Source of the DNA: an uncultured Bacilli bacterium
GTDB taxonomy: Bacteria; Bacillota_I; Bacilli_A; RF39; UBA660
Length of the DNA stretch: 5,561 nucleotides
Direction of reading: 5' to 3'
Assembly (NCBI GenBank): GCA_944363805.1
Contig: CALVVH010000061.1
Span: forward strand, 1 to 5,561
Shown here piece after piece: positions 1-4,855 of this stretch. Position numbers and translations under genes: made by a program. Below the pieces are notes generated by a model. It was not told the origin of the DNA. It saw only the letters and a program-made list of their open reading frames with translations, and made no database searches. Each line of letters starts with the position of its first letter. The stretch's first letter is position 1.

Positions 1-137
1 TCAAAAATTGCTGCTATTTGTTCATAACCTTCTTTTCTTGCTTTTGATGCATAATAAGTATACTTATTTCTTGCTTGGGATTCTCCAGCAAAAGCTGCCA
101 TTAAGTTAGCTTCAGTTCTACTTCCTTTTAATTCCAT
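1..137 (-). CDS. rbr: rubrerythrin, N-terminal part (runs off left edge)
   Basis: Only the first 45 residues are in the window, beginning MELKGSRTEANLMAAF. The stretch FAGESQARNKY at residues 16-26 is the signature of the first helix of the rubrerythrin ferritin-like domain, and Glu19 matches the family's first di-iron ligand. Rubrerythrins are cytoplasmic di-iron/rubredoxin-type peroxidases that reduce hydrogen peroxide in anaerobes. The ATG at 137 is supported by the site AAAGGAGG 8 nt upstream. That site lies inside the last codons of perR, whose stop is only 3 nt away, so translation is probably coupled and both genes should share the perR promoter. The remaining di-iron ligands and any C-terminal rubredoxin domain lie outside the window, so completeness and subtype cannot be judged. 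The family call from the N-terminus is strong. Confidence 0.93.
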   Translation of the reverse strand, partial: MELKGSRTEANLMAAFAGESQARNKYTYYASKARKEGYEQIAAIF

Positions 138-140
138 TTT

Positions 141-506
141 CTACTCCTCCTTTTGACATTCTTCACAAATGCCCTCTAAAATTATTTTGTAATTCATTAC
201 TATATTATTTTTATAAGCATTAATCTTATCAAACTTTAAATCATAAATATCAACAATTTTATGACATCTAGTACATATGAAATGCTGATGCAAAGTTTTT
301 TTATCATATCTAAGTTTATCAGCACCATCAAATACTACGTCTATTAAATTAGCATCTTCTAAAGCTTTCAAATTTCGATAGACAGTCCCTAAACTAATGT
401 TAGGAAGTTTTTTTCTTGCTTCTTCATAAACTCCATAAGCGTCTAAATGATCATAACTATTATTGATAATATCTAATATAACATTCCGTTGTTTTGTACT
501 TTTCAT
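141..506 (-). CDS. perR: PerR-type Fur-family peroxide-sensing repressor
   Basis: This 121-residue cytoplasmic DNA-binding protein has the Fur fold. A winged helix lies at about residues 4-65, with TKQR at 4-7 equivalent to the family's TPQR and LGTVYRNLKALE as recognition helix. A C-terminal dimer/metal domain follows. The structural zinc site is present as Cys78/Cys81 and Cys114/Cys117. By alignment to Bacillus PerR, the regulatory metal ligands are His20, Asp68, His73, His75 and Asp86. Asp at position 86, where Fur usually has Glu, favours PerR, as does the rubrerythrin partner directly downstream. It lacks about 17-20 residues of the N-terminal helix of Bacillus PerR (145 residues), a shortness seen in other anaerobe Fur homologues. 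The ATG at 506 is preferred over a GTG at 512, because that GTG falls next to the GAAGG site at 512-516. A perfect PerR box overlies its promoter, implying autoregulation. It could still respond to another metal. Confidence 0.9.
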   Translation of the reverse strand: MKSTKQRNVILDIINNSYDHLDAYGVYEEARKKLPNISLGTVYRNLKALEDANLIDVVFDGADKLRYDKKTLHQHFICTRCHKIVDIYDLKFDKINAYKNNIVMNYKIILEGICEECQKEE

Positions 507-511
507 TAACA

Positions 512-516
512 CCTTC
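512..516 (-). promoter_or_regulatory. perR ribosome binding site (decides start)
   Basis: On the minus strand GAAGG stands 5 nt before the ATG at 506. The in-frame GTG at 512 begins within this site and so has no room for its own site, which makes the 121-residue form the likely product. Confidence 0.7.
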
Positions 517-520
517 TAAC

Positions 521-535
521 TAGTAATGATTACTA
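521..535. promoter_or_regulatory. PerR box (perfect 7-1-7 palindrome)
   Basis: TAGTAATGATTACTA is a perfect inverted repeat with a single central base. It has the 7-1-7 architecture of the Bacillus PerR operator (TTATAATnATTATAA) and matches it at most positions. It begins 4 nt downstream of the perR -10 element and covers the expected transcription start, a classic repressor position. Since the adjacent gene encodes a PerR-like protein, autoregulation of perR-rbr is the simplest reading. Confidence 0.8.
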
Positions 536-539
536 TTTA

Positions 540-568
540 ATTATACTAAAGACATTAAAAAAATGCAA
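540..568 (-). promoter_or_regulatory. promoter of perR-rbr
   Basis: On the minus strand TATAAT (540-545) is a perfect -10. It lies 17 nt from TTGCAT (563-568), a weak -35 with three of six consensus bases. Expected start is near 533, inside the PerR box. The -35 lies inside the stem of the spoVS terminator. Confidence 0.65.
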
Positions 569-586
569 TAATTTAAATTGCATTTT
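557..586 (-). terminator. intrinsic terminator of spoVS
   Basis: The arms 561-569 and 577-585 (AAATGCAAT / ATTGCATTT) form a 9-bp stem, extendable by one A-T pair, around a 7-nt loop. In the minus-strand transcript it is followed by a run of seven T (563-557, partly in the stem). The stem is AT-rich and starts at the spoVS stop codon, so termination may be moderate. Confidence 0.7.
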
Positions 587-845
587 ACTTATTTTCGACA
601 ATTAATTTAATAGCAGTCTTTTGTTCTCCATTTATTACTATATCATTAAACGCCGGAATGACTACTAAGTTATCTCCCGTCGGAGCAACAAATCCCCGAC
701 ATATTGCAATCGCTTTAATCGCTTGATTAAGTGAACCAGCACCGACAGTCTGAATTTCTACCATTTTTTTCTCGCGATAAATATTAGCAATTGCCCCCGC
801 AACTTTACTTGGATTAGATTTTGATGAAACCTTTAGAATTTCCAT
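585..845 (-). CDS. spoVS: stage V sporulation protein S (SpoVS)
   Basis: The 86-residue protein has the same length as Bacillus subtilis SpoVS and matches it nearly end to end: MEILKVSSKSNPSKVAGAIA at the start, VEIQTVGAGSLNQAIKAIA in the middle, RGFVAPTGDNL next, and TAIKLIVE at the end. SpoVS is a small Alba-like, probably nucleic-acid-binding regulator that affects septation and later spore stages in Bacillus. It is also found in some lineages outside classical spore formers, so its presence suggests but does not prove sporulation. The ATG at 845 follows AGAGGATG with suitable spacing. It is flanked by terminators on both sides and has a TATAAT of its own, so it appears to be a single-gene unit. 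No convincing SigH-type promoter was found by eye. Confidence 0.95.
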   Translation of the reverse strand: MEILKVSSKSNPSKVAGAIANIYREKKMVEIQTVGAGSLNQAIKAIAICRGFVAPTGDNLVVIPAFNDIVINGEQKTAIKLIVENK

Positions 846-869
846 TATAACATCCTCTCTTTCTATCCA

Positions 870-875
870 ATTATA
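870..875 (-). promoter_or_regulatory. candidate -10 element of spoVS
   Basis: A perfect TATAAT on the minus strand lies 24 nt before the spoVS start and downstream of the preceding terminator. No good -35 is present: position -35 at 17-nt spacing reads TGATAT, and TTGTGA (896-901) is 20 nt away. It may be activator-dependent or read by another sigma factor. Confidence 0.4.
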
Positions 876-899
876 TTAAATAGAAAGAAAAAATATCAC

Positions 900-923
900 A
901 AAAAAAGGAAGACTATTGCTTCC
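900..923 (-). terminator. intrinsic terminator of the DUF308-like gene
   Basis: In the minus-strand transcript GGAAG (923-919), a 7-nt loop and CTTCC (911-907) form a 5-bp stem followed by seven T (906-900). The TAG stop of the upstream gene sits in the loop, so coding end and terminator overlap. Confidence 0.8.
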
Positions 924-1440
924 CTGTTAAATAAATTGTAAGTGGATCTACAAGTTCCAATATTCCATGAATCAAATAAAAATATCCTAACACTAAAACT
1001 TGAATATCATTTTCATAATATAAATTAATAGTTGTTAACAAACCGCTTAGTATAAATAATATAAGAGTTACTATTTCTAAAATCCATATCTTATTCTTAC
1101 GATCATTGTAATAGTCGGCCTTTTTCAACTTAATTAAAGACATAAATATTATCCAAATAAATAATGATAAAGCCAAATACCATGGCACATTGTCAACATC
1201 TAAGAAACATACTACAATTAATGCAACAATCGATGCCAAAGTTGTAAATAGTCCTTCATAATCTTTCGACTCACGAACCAAAATAAATTTAATTAAATTA
1301 AGTAAGCCATATACTGCTAGTACTGAAATAAAAATAAATTTTACTTTGACAAATTGAAACAATGGAAAAATAAGAACTAAACTACCACAAATAATTAAAA
1401 ATGCTGCAATTATTAACTCAACTTTTTGTTTTTTATTCAT
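913..1440 (-). CDS. six-helix membrane protein, DUF308/HdeD-like
   Basis: This 175-residue integral membrane protein has six hydrophobic segments, at about 8-27, 33-54, 62-80, 87-104, 117-138 and 146-165. Charged or polar linkers separate them, notably KLKKADYYNDRKNK between helices 4 and 5. There is no cleavable signal peptide and no sizeable soluble domain. The six helices in three pairs, each with an 'LIIxGxLxLIxP' flavour (IICGSLVLIFP at 16-26, ILSGLLTTINL at 130-140), resemble the DUF308/HdeD family. HdeD is linked to acid resistance in enterobacteria; most Gram-positive members have no known function. The ATG at 1440 follows GGAGG with a 7-nt spacer. It lies 51 nt downstream of the HD gene with no terminator between, so it may be co-transcribed from the nucleotidase-HD unit as well as from a weak local promoter. 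The family call is by hydropathy and loose motif only. Confidence 0.65.
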   Translation of the reverse strand: MNKKQKVELIIAAFLIICGSLVLIFPLFQFVKVKFIFISVLAVYGLLNLIKFILVRESKDYEGLFTTLASIVALIVVCFLDVDNVPWYLALSLFIWIIFMSLIKLKKADYYNDRKNKIWILEIVTLILFILSGLLTTINLYYENDIQVLVLGYFYLIHGILELVDPLTIYLTGKQ

Positions 1441-1458
1441 AAGATTACCTCCACCTAA

Positions 1459-1487
1459 ATAATAAGTTAGTTTACCTTAAAAGTCAA
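1459..1487 (-). promoter_or_regulatory. candidate promoter of the DUF308-like gene
   Basis: TTGACT (1482-1487) and TATTAT (1459-1464) on the minus strand are 17 nt apart, each five of six to consensus. The expected start, near 1452, would coincide with the ribosome binding site at 1448-1452 and leave a leader of about 12 nt. The match is good but the geometry is tight. Confidence 0.45.
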
Positions 1488-1491
1488 TTAT

Positions 1492-2511
1492 TTATGTAAT
1501 TTTTTTAATACCTTCTAAAAAAGCATACTTACTATCATGATAAAGATTAATTTCATCATAAATCCTTTTAGCCACATCAGAAATATCAGTTATTCTCTTG
1601 GTCACATTATCATCTTTAACTAAAGGAATAGTATTACGTTTTTTAGTTGCAAAAGATATATAAAAGCCATCTGGTTCAGTATCAGTACAGACTAAAACAT
1701 CGGCAGAGTTAAATTGCGACCACGATGTAAAGTTACTCTGCAATATCTTTACGACTTCACTTTCTTTCTTATTATATAAATCATCTAAAGTTATCAAGCC
1801 CATTTCACTAGCTTGTTTTACTAACTCACTTATATACTTCATCACATATTTATCTTTATTGCCTTGCAATTCTTTAGCATATACACTAACCATTTGGCAA
1901 AACAACAAAGCCGCATTGATACTACTAAACCCAATTTCTCTAATACTATCTTCATTATTTAATACACACATATTATCATACGCTTCTTTTATTTGAACAA
2001 GAGTATGAGTATGTAACCAAATATAGCAAGTATGTAATACTCCATCAAGACGGTCACAACAAAGCCGCGGTGACTTATTTTCTAATATTGGATATTTCGC
2101 CAAATCATTTAATTTGTTTAATTCTAATCCATCTTCTTTTAAATATTTGATGATTTGATTGTCATCTTTTAACATATCAGTTATTTTTCTTTCCGAAGAT
2201 TCTTGATTCATATAATCTCCATAAACATAATCGATAGTATGAGCAAAACAAGGTGTTCCAACATCATGCAACAGTGCCACAATAGTAGCTTCTTTATCGT
2301 GTGTAAAATGCCATGTCATATGAGCAACAACTAAACTATGATCAAAGCGCGTGTATAAAAATAAAGGACTATAAAGTTTGGTATAATCACAACCGCAAAA
2401 TTGGGTAATATATTTTAGTCTCTCCATGGTTTTTGTTTTCAAATATTTATCTAAAAAATCTGGATATTCTGCATCTATAAATATTTTAAGATAATCATTC
2501 ACTAAAATCAC
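1492..2511 (-). CDS. HD-domain phosphohydrolase (dNTPase/SAMHD1-like superfamily)
   Basis: The 339-residue soluble protein carries an HD metal-dependent phosphohydrolase core: RFDHSLVVAH at 55-64 (His58), LLHDVGTPCFAH at 80-91 (His82-Asp83, with His91 where relatives have 'FSH'), and CDRLDG at 152-157 (Asp153, fourth ligand). This order matches the COG1078 group that includes dNTP triphosphohydrolases and SAMHD1-like enzymes. The C-terminal half (about 190-339) is mostly helical and unrecognised. Members hydrolyse dNTPs or other phosphoesters; the substrate here is unknown. The GTG at 2511 is chosen because it overlaps the upstream TGA as GTGA, the usual coupled junction, with AAGGAG 3 nt before it. 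An in-frame GTG at 2502, with 12-nt spacing, is the alternative. Coupling to a deoxyribonucleotidase suggests nucleotide catabolism or pool control. No terminator is seen downstream. Confidence 0.8.
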   Translation of the reverse strand: MILVNDYLKIFIDAEYPDFLDKYLKTKTMERLKYITQFCGCDYTKLYSPLFLYTRFDHSLVVAHMTWHFTHDKEATIVALLHDVGTPCFAHTIDYVYGDYMNQESSERKITDMLKDDNQIIKYLKEDGLELNKLNDLAKYPILENKSPRLCCDRLDGVLHTCYIWLHTHTLVQIKEAYDNMCVLNNEDSIREIGFSSINAALLFCQMVSVYAKELQGNKDKYVMKYISELVKQASEMGLITLDDLYNKKESEVVKILQSNFTSWSQFNSADVLVCTDTEPDGFYISFATKKRNTIPLVKDDNVTKRITDISDVAKRIYDEINLYHDSKYAFLEGIKKIT

Positions 2512-3137
2512 AAACTCCTTCTTGATAAACTTTCATCGCGATTATCATTTAAAGATAATAATATTTCTAAAACATTATCCCAACCTGTTTGCCAGTCATA
2601 ACCAGCTCTAACTACCCCAGCAGTAGCAAGTTCCTCATCAGTTATGTCTTTATTGTGATAAGAAGGGAATAATATTTTTACTTCTACTTCATCACCTTCA
2701 AAGTTTGGCAATCTATCATCAATTTTAACATCAGCTTTAAATAAATGTTTAGCACTTGTAAAAATAAAATTACCAGGTTTAATAAATGGTAAATTTTCTA
2801 TTAAAAAATTATATTTATCCGCAAACATCCTGCCAGAACCTTTAATATCAAATGGATTAACACAAGAAGATAAAATATAAATATCATATTCTTCGCTCAA
2901 TCTTTTTATTGTTTCTATTGCTCCAGGTAAAATATGAGCATTTTCATACATATTTCGTCCATTAAGAAATTTATTGAACTCAGCCATTCTTTCCGGTGGT
3001 ATTACTGCTTCATCAATATAATAATCAGTAAAATCATCAATTACATAATTTGTCCCCATAAACTCATTTACTGCTTCCAAAAATCCCGAAAAACAAATTA
3101 CTTCATCGCAATCCAATAATAATTTTTTCTTTTCCAT
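2508..3137 (-). CDS. 5'(3')-deoxyribonucleotidase-like HAD phosphatase (NT5C family)
   Basis: The 209-residue cytoplasmic HAD-superfamily protein shows the NT5C layout. Motif I is LLLDCDEVI at 6-14, with Asp9 as nucleophile and Asp11 as acid/base. A helical cap covers about 17-65. Motif II is IYILSSC at 86-92. A lysine near 130-134 precedes the acidic motif VKIDDRLPNFEG at 137-148 (Asp140/Asp141). The IDDR ending is typical of bacterial relatives of mammalian mdN/cdN, which dephosphorylate deoxynucleoside monophosphates. All catalytic positions are present and the length is normal for the family. The ATG at 3137 is preferred over a TTG at 3152, because GAGGCGAT lies between them at the right distance and overlaps the TTG-started frame. 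The stop overlaps the HD gene start by 4 bp, so both are almost certainly co-translated. Substrate preference is not visible. Confidence 0.85.
   Translation of the reverse strand: MEKKKLLLDCDEVICFSGFLEAVNEFMGTNYVIDDFTDYYIDEAVIPPERMAEFNKFLNGRNMYENAHILPGAIETIKRLSEEYDIYILSSCVNPFDIKGSGRMFADKYNFLIENLPFIKPGNFIFTSAKHLFKADVKIDDRLPNFEGDEVEVKILFPSYHNKDITDEELATAGVVRAGYDWQTGWDNVLEILLSLNDNRDESLSRRSL
2515..2520 (-). promoter_or_regulatory. HD-gene ribosome binding site within the nucleotidase tail
   Basis: AAGGAG is encoded by the last Arg-Arg-Ser codons of the nucleotidase and lies only 3 nt before the GTG at 2511. That spacing is short; translation probably relies on ribosomes finishing the upstream gene at the GTGA overlap, or else starts at GTG 2502. 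Confidence 0.55.
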
Positions 3138-3146
3138 AAAATATCG

Positions 3147-3150
3147 CCTC
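3147..3150 (-). promoter_or_regulatory. nucleotidase ribosome binding site (decides start)
   Basis: GAGG, extended as GAGGCGAT, precedes the ATG at 3137 by 9 nt. The in-frame TTG at 3152 abuts this site and has no site of its own, so five extra N-terminal codons are unlikely to be translated. Confidence 0.65.
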
Positions 3151-3155
3151 AATTA

Positions 3156-3184
3156 ATTGTACCATAAAATTATTTTAATGTATA
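3156..3184 (-). promoter_or_regulatory. candidate extended -10 promoter of the nucleotidase-HD operon
   Basis: On the minus strand TGGTACAAT gives an extended -10 (TACAAT at 3156-3161 preceded by TG). It lies 17 nt from TATACA (3179-3184), four of six to the -35 consensus. The start would fall near 3149, right at the ribosome binding site, so the leader would be very short. The region is AT-rich, so chance matches are common. Confidence 0.4.
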
Positions 3185-3214
3185 ATTTGAAACAGCAAAT
3201 CCCAAAAAGCTATT

Positions 3215-3877
3215 TTATTTATTCTCTAATGTTCGCATTAAACGAGAAACATCATCCATAAATTCATTGATAACATCATCTAAAATATCTCTATAAAAAC
3301 ACTCTTTAATTAAATTTCCATTTATAGCACACTTCTCAATTCTTCTAAGAAATAAATCATCTATCATTTTTAAATCATCCCTAGATAGACTCAAAAAAAG
3401 AAGATTCAATTTTTCCTGAATTAGAAAAACATCACCATATTCTAATATCAACAATATATTTGCTAACAAATGTATATCGCGTAATTTTTTATATTTATCA
3501 TTAGAATAACTTTCCACATAATACCTTTTAATTGATTCACGATGTTCTGGTTTTATATATTTTAAACAAATACCCAAATAATACTTAAAAACTTCATTAT
3601 TAGATAATTTTATTCCTTGAACCATGCGATTAGTTGCTTCTTTAAGTTTTTTTTCTTTTTCGTCATCCAATTCTTCTACAAAAATTTCATCAGTTGAATA
3701 AACTACTTTTCTATTATGAAAGATATTAGTTAATTTTTCTTCAAGTTCTGGATCAGTTCCAAAAAGAGTTAAACCATCAATTTCTATATATCCCTCAATT
3801 CCAGCATCTTTTAAATTTTTAAAACTCTCTAGAAGTCCTTCTAAAGTAGTATCATCATATATTTCCAATTTATACAT
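3215..3877 (-). CDS. unrecognised 220-residue soluble protein
   Basis: I do not recognise a family. The N-terminus (about 1-55) looks like a small alpha/beta unit: a strand YKLEIYD at 2-8, a helix at 11-26, a strand YIEIDGLTLFG at 30-40, and a helix ELEEKLTNIF at 44-53. A charged stretch DDEKEKKLKE follows at 71-80. The rest (about 80-220) is predicted helical, rich in Leu, Ile, Lys and Asp, with hydrophobic helices near 137-147 and 156-165 too short and too mixed to be convincing membrane spans. There is no signal peptide and no catalytic cluster; the three Cys residues are scattered. The ATG at 3877 is chosen over a TTG at 3892 because GAGGG sits 6 nt before it. It has its own extended -10 promoter just after the tRNA-Thr terminator, and no clear terminator before the nucleotidase, so readthrough into that operon is possible. 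Confidence 0.8.
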   Translation of the reverse strand: MYKLEIYDDTTLEGLLESFKNLKDAGIEGYIEIDGLTLFGTDPELEEKLTNIFHNRKVVYSTDEIFVEELDDEKEKKLKEATNRMVQGIKLSNNEVFKYYLGICLKYIKPEHRESIKRYYVESYSNDKYKKLRDIHLLANILLILEYGDVFLIQEKLNLLFLSLSRDDLKMIDDLFLRRIEKCAINGNLIKECFYRDILDDVINEFMDDVSRLMRTLENK

Positions 3878-3883
3878 AATTAT

Positions 3884-3888
3884 CCCTC
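3884..3888 (-). promoter_or_regulatory. ribosome binding site of the 220-residue gene (decides start)
   Basis: GAGGG stands 6 nt before the ATG at 3877. The in-frame TTG at 3892 lies upstream of this site and would read through it, so the shorter form is favoured. Confidence 0.7.
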
Positions 3889-3901
3889 GCAAAGCAGATT
3901 T

Positions 3902-3910
3902 ATTATAGCA
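3902..3910 (-). promoter_or_regulatory. extended -10 promoter of the 220-residue gene
   Basis: TGCTATAAT on the minus strand is a perfect extended -10 (TGnTATAAT). The -35 region at 17-nt spacing (TTTATT) is poor, as is usual for extended -10 promoters. The expected start near 3895 leaves a leader of about 18 nt containing the ribosome binding site. Confidence 0.65.
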
Positions 3911-3921
3911 CAGAATTCAAT

Positions 3922-3952
3922 AAAAATAAAACTCGAGAAATAAAAACTCGAG
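3922..3952 (-). terminator. intrinsic terminator of tRNA-Thr
   Basis: Two copies of CTCGAG (3947-3952 and 3932-3937), each self-complementary, pair as a 6-bp stem around a 9-nt loop. The minus-strand transcript continues as TTTTATTTTT. It begins 13 nt after the tRNA CCA end. Confidence 0.75.
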
Positions 3953-3964
3953 CATTAATCAATC

Positions 3965-4038
3965 TGGTGCCGTAACAGTGAATTGAACACTGATTTAATC
4001 CTTACCATGGACTTGTAATACCATTATACTATTACGGC
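3965..4038 (-). tRNA. tRNA-Thr (anticodon GGT)
   Basis: The 74-nt gene folds fully. The acceptor GCCGTAA/TTACGGC has 7 bp, with discriminator A and an encoded CCA. The D arm is GTAT/TTAC with loop AATGGTA and a T13-T22 mismatch. The anticodon stem is AGTCC/GGATT (one G-U pair), and the loop ATGGTAA puts GGT at positions 34-36 (bases 4004-4006). The variable loop is 4 nt. The T arm is CAGTG/CACTG with loop TTCAATT. GGT reads ACC and ACU threonine codons, and A37 fits the modified A expected next to U36. The G1-C72 and C2-G71 pairs agree with known threonine identity elements. Odd points are A at position 32, where a pyrimidine is usual, and a short D loop plus 4-nt variable loop. It has its own promoter and terminator. 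Confidence 0.92.
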
Positions 4039-4046
4039 CTAAAACA

Positions 4047-4075
4047 ATTATACTAAAATATTATATTGGTTGCAA
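4047..4075 (-). promoter_or_regulatory. promoter of tRNA-Thr
   Basis: On the minus strand TTGCAA (4070-4075) and a perfect TATAAT (4047-4052) are 17 nt apart. The expected start near 4040 lies a couple of bases before the mature tRNA 5' end. Confidence 0.75.
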
Positions 4076-4116
4076 GGAAATTTGCTACACTTTCTTTTAA
4101 ATAAAAATAAACATTA

Positions 4117-4145
4117 TAGACACTTATTTATATTTTTGATACAAT
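4117..4145 (+). promoter_or_regulatory. promoter of the WYL regulator gene
   Basis: TAGACA (4117-4122, five of six) and TACAAT (4140-4145, five of six) are 17 nt apart, and TG at 4137-4138 makes an extended -10. The expected start is near 4152, leaving a leader of about 20 nt that includes GGGGAGG. An inverted 6-mer pair, TTATAG (4114-4119) and CTATAA (4148-4153), brackets it. Confidence 0.7.
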
Positions 4146-4172
4146 TACTATAACTTTTGGGGAGGACTACTA

Positions 4173-4799
4173 ATGGCCAAATTATCTAACCTTATCATGA
4201 TGATTAATTTATTAAAAAACGGAAGAAAATATAGTATAAAAGAATTATCTGAAAAATTAGAAGTTTCTGAAAGAACAATACGTGAATACAAATTATTTCT
4301 TGAAGAAGCAGGAATTTATATTGAAACATTACGGGGTCCTTACGGTGGTTATGTTCTAAAAAGAGATGTTAACTTACCCAAAATTGATTTTAATCAAAAT
4401 GATATCGAACTATTAAAAATTGTTATCCCAAATATTAAGGACATTAATTTAATAGAAAAAGTTCATAATTTATCCAACAAAATTAATAATTGTATAATAG
4501 AAGAGAACAATAAAAATGTTAAACTAATCGCGGATGAAAATGAATTAAAAGTATATAATACTATTAGCAAAGCTTTAAAGCATAACTACAAGTTAAAAAT
4601 AAAATATTATAATATTCAACATGGCAATTCAATTAGAACAATATATCCTCTAGCATTATATTTATTCCAAAATGAATGGTGGTGTTCATCTTATTGGGAA
4701 GAAAAAGATGACATGCGTCAGTTTCATTTAAAAAGAATATTAAATGCTGAAATAATCGAAGAAACATTTGACCCCCAAAAAATAAACATTAAATTTTAG
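4173..4799 (+). CDS. HTH-WYL transcriptional regulator, short form
   Basis: The 208-residue cytoplasmic regulator has an N-terminal DeoR/HTH_11-type winged helix at about 3-62: KYSIKELSEKLEVSERTIRE, then the wing RGPYGGYVL. A helical linker spans 70-120, and a WYL domain covers about 125-195. The WYL signature is altered: the usual W-Y-L reads EWWCSSYW at 168-175, while RTIYPLALY at 155-163 and MRQFHLKRI at 181-189 keep the conserved Arg, Phe and Arg-Ile positions. WYL domains sense ligands, in studied cases nucleic acids or nucleotides, and such proteins often control stress or defence genes. Typical members are near 300 residues with a C-terminal WCX domain; this one stops just after WYL with no sign of a frameshift. 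The ATG at 4173 follows GGGGAGG by 7 nt. It reads against the neighbours on the left and is followed by a terminator. Confidence 0.88.
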   Translation: MAKLSNLIMMINLLKNGRKYSIKELSEKLEVSERTIREYKLFLEEAGIYIETLRGPYGGYVLKRDVNLPKIDFNQNDIELLKIVIPNIKDINLIEKVHNLSNKINNCIIEENNKNVKLIADENELKVYNTISKALKHNYKLKIKYYNIQHGNSIRTIYPLALYLFQNEWWCSSYWEEKDDMRQFHLKRILNAEIIEETFDPQKINIKF

Positions 4800-4809
4800 T
4801 AACTGACCA

Positions 4810-4839
4810 AATACCGCCTAATTAAGTGGTATTTTTTTT
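4810..4839 (+). terminator. intrinsic terminator after the WYL gene
   Basis: AATACCGC (4810-4817) and GTGGTATT (4826-4833) form an 8-bp stem with one G-U pair around an 8-nt loop, followed by a T run to 4839. It lies between the WYL gene and the next coding region, whose ribosome binding site begins only 4 nt later, so it could act as an attenuator for that gene. Confidence 0.85.
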
Positions 4840-4855
4840 ATGAAAGGAGGTAAAC

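Noticed and set aside
507..512. GTG start adding two residues to PerR
   Set aside because: The GTG borders the ribosome binding site; the ATG at 506 has correct spacing.
2508..2510. TGA read as Trp, as in Mycoplasma-type code
   Set aside because: TGA sits at the end of a normal-length nucleotidase in a typical GTGA overlap, and Trp is encoded by TGG throughout, so the standard bacterial code fits.
2934..3119. 61-codon open frame on the + strand
   Set aside because: It is antisense to the nucleotidase gene, has no ribosome binding site, and its translation has no family character; it is a shadow of the real gene.
3138..3152. TTG start adding five residues to the nucleotidase
   Set aside because: The ribosome binding site lies inside that extension and points to the ATG at 3137.
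3878..3892. TTG start adding five residues to the 220-residue protein
   Set aside because: GAGGG lies inside that extension, 6 nt before the better ATG at 3877.
3920..3955. Two CTCGAG copies as a direct repeat or short array
   Set aside because: Only two copies of a palindrome; they pair as the tRNA terminator stem and are fully explained by it.
4099..4136. Inverted AAATAA/TTATTT repeats around the WYL -35 as an operator or stem-loop
   Set aside because: Low-complexity AT sequence in which such matches are expected by chance.
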